This document shows, piece by piece, positions 6,914-7,767 of a stretch of 7,767 bases of DNA. How positions within the stretch are numbered: position 1 is the stretch's first letter; each line of letters starts with the position of its first letter. The translations under genes and the position numbers were made by a program. Source of the stretch: Candidatus Ancillula trichonymphae ImTpAt (GTDB lineage: Bacteria; Actinomycetota; Actinomycetes; Actinomycetales; Bifidobacteriaceae); contig AXYY01000141.1 of the NCBI GenBank assembly GCA_000485475.1, positions 1 to 7,767 of the forward strand, read 5' to 3'. The notes beneath the pieces are model-generated. The model was given only the letters and a program-made list of their open reading frames with translations, was not told the origin of the DNA and ran no database searches.

Positions 6914-7235
6914 TTGATATTAGTAATAACTATGAACTAGAATGGTTAAAGATCCTCCAAAGAGTACCAGAAACTTGATAGTAACTCGAAGTTATTTGTT
7001 GTTGACAAAGGTCTGGCTCGTATACAAGAATACGGTATGCAGATTGGCGAACCATTACACGGTAAACTTGCAGGTTGCAATAAACTAAACATCGCAAACT
7101 AGGGTTGAGAATTGTATTTCGTAGATCTAATACGGGTATTTTTAAATAATTCAAATAGTTGCCATTGGCAAACGAGACAAACTTAAAGCATATAAAACAA
7201 GTGAAAAAGAATATCTTAGTTTTGAACAGGGGTGA
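6910..7235 (+). pseudogene. Fossil RelE/ParE-family toxin gene
   Basis: The RelE/ParE superfamily contains small toxins of type II toxin-antitoxin pairs, usually ribosome-dependent mRNA cutters. No single frame is open, but consecutive frames join into about 105 residues with the family order. Frame 1: GTG 6910, NNYELEWL. Frame 2 (from about 6950): SSKEYQKLDSNSKLFVVD, then LARIQEYGMQIGEPLHGKLAG and KLNIAN. Frame 3 (from 7102): GLRIVFRRSNTG. Frame 4 (from 7146): IIQIVAIGKRDKLKAYKTS, ending at TGA 7233-7235. The pattern 'G-PLHG-LAG...KL...GLRIV-R......IVAIGKRD...AY' is what I know from this toxin family. Three single-base indels explain the breaks: one gained base near 6950, one lost near 7100, one lost A near 7146. 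It runs against the strand of all its neighbours. It is certainly inactive as read. Confidence 0.7.
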
Positions 7236-7242
7236 GAACCAG

Positions 7243-7430
7243 TTAACCTGCCGTATGACTAGAGTTATTGCACGTTTTTGGCTGTAAACTAACATGCAAC
7301 TCAATGCCAAGTGATAGCAATGCAGGGTCATCTTTTTTAAGCGCTCCGTTTGTGTATTCTGCAAAGCCCCCCTTCAGCCTCTAAATATAATCCACTGGAC
7401 CAAAATTTAAAGCTTTACAACCATCATCGT
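7243..7430 (-). pseudogene. Unidentified protein fragment next to tmRNA
   Basis: On the minus strand one frame between a TAA near 7436 and TAA 7245-7243 is interrupted by a single TAG (near 7382). It reads KALNFGPVDYI, stop, RLKGGFAEYTNGALKKDD then PALLSLGIELHV. The amino-acid composition and the KKDDPALLSLG run look like genuine protein rather than noise, but I do not recognise a family. No start codon with a ribosome binding site is visible. It may be the remains of another gene lost from this decaying stretch, or a chance open frame. Confidence 0.3.
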
Positions 7431-7443
7431 CCCTTTATGCGCG

Positions 7444-7767
7444 TGGAGGTGGCGGGAATTGAACCCACGTCCAAAACTACCGTTTAGAGCATTCTCCGAG
7501 CGCAGTTTACCGTAGCGTTTTGAGGTTGTAGAGTTTCGGTAAACTTTATACTCTAACCAACCCTGTTAACAAAAGTCCCACAACGGCTGTTAACGCGCCG
7601 TTACAGCAATTTCCTTGAATGACACAAGTAATGCATACCGGAAACTATATGCACCACCCGAACCTAGGCTACTCGAACCATTTGGTTAGCTGCATTTTTA
7701 TTTGCAATTAAAATTTGAGCAGGACATTTACGAGATGACCACTCATTCTCGGCTCGCTTCTCACCAA
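7444..7767 (-). ncRNA. ssrA: tmRNA (ssrA), 3' part; 5' end outside window
   Basis: tmRNA rescues stalled ribosomes and adds a degradation tag. The visible part has CTCGTAAA upstream of the tag, a resume codon GCA at 7705 preceded by UAAUU (keeping the A at -4), a 13-codon tag frame ending TAG, an H-type pseudoknot, and the tRNA-like end GGACGTGGGTTCAATTCCC then GCCACCTCC with discriminator A at 7444. CCA is not encoded (CGC follows), so it must be added after transcription. The pseudoknot uses interleaved helices: 7558-7550 with 7534-7524, and 7545-7537 with 7512-7504 (nine perfect pairs). Another hairpin AACGGC/GCCGTT lies near 7581-7601. The 5' acceptor half is beyond base 7767. No clear terminator follows the 3' end. 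Confidence 0.95.
7664..7705 (-). other. tmRNA tag reading frame (ANKNAANQMVRVA-stop)
   Basis: From the resume codon GCA at 7705 the frame reads GCA AAT AAA AAT GCA then AAs ANQMVRVA and stops at TAG 7666-7664. Starting with A-N/K is typical of tmRNA tags. The end MVRVA differs from the usual hydrophobic-Ala-Ala end (for example ALAA). Both other frames meet no alternative ...LAA ending. The assignment of the resume codon comes from the upstream UAAUU and general tmRNA layout. Confidence 0.75.

Noticed and set aside
6930..7364. 144-codon minus-strand ORF
   Set aside because: Its composition is unlike protein, no family is recognised, its start has no proper ribosome site, and it lies antisense to the better supported RelE-type fossil.
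1..7767. CRISPR array, insertion sequence, integrase or attachment-site duplication
   Set aside because: No spaced direct repeats, transposase or integrase motifs, and the tmRNA 3' end is not duplicated within the window.

Overview
The window looks like part of the chromosome of a low-GC actinobacterium undergoing genome reduction. The proteins are of actinobacterial type: YbeY carries the WMGQDKATDVLSFP variant around its conserved TDVLSFP block, Obg has the C-terminal OCT domain plus a long charged tail, L27 starts directly at MAHKKG, and a two-piece-free (one-piece) tmRNA is present. The bases are clearly AT-leaning for an actinobacterium, and one flank is full of broken genes. A Bifidobacteriales-like host-associated lineage (for example a protist endosymbiont such as 'Candidatus Ancillula') is my guess from this combination; nothing in the window proves it.

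Region 1 (1-5199, all minus strand) is one tightly packed operon read from right to left: rplU, rpmA, obg, proB, hisI, ybeY, a CorC/YbeX-like CBS protein, then era, which runs off the left edge. A near-consensus promoter sits just upstream of rplU. Gaps are 22, 23, 0, -4, -1, -11 and 4 bases, so the genes are probably co-transcribed and partly translationally coupled. Functionally it joins ribosome parts (L21, L27), ribosome and rRNA maturation factors (Obg, YbeY, Era) and two amino-acid enzymes (ProB for proline, HisI for histidine). All eight frames are intact as far as visible.

Region 2 (5259-6638, minus) is a decayed gene for a CoA-acylating aldehyde dehydrogenase. Its complete length can be followed through about seven small indels. 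Its start codon, ribosome binding site and an upstream promoter are still recognisable.

Region 3 (6639-7443) holds no intact gene. On the plus strand I can piece together a fossil RelE/ParE-type toxin gene (6910-7235) across three frameshifts, preceded by a possible antitoxin tail ending in a GTGA overlap. On the minus strand are a short leader ORF in front of the aldehyde dehydrogenase and an unidentified, stop-interrupted protein fragment next to the tmRNA.

Region 4 (7444-7767, minus) is the 3' part of the tmRNA gene ssrA, including the tag reading frame, a clear pseudoknot and the T-arm/acceptor end. The encoded tag ends in ...MVRVA rather than the usual ...ALAA.
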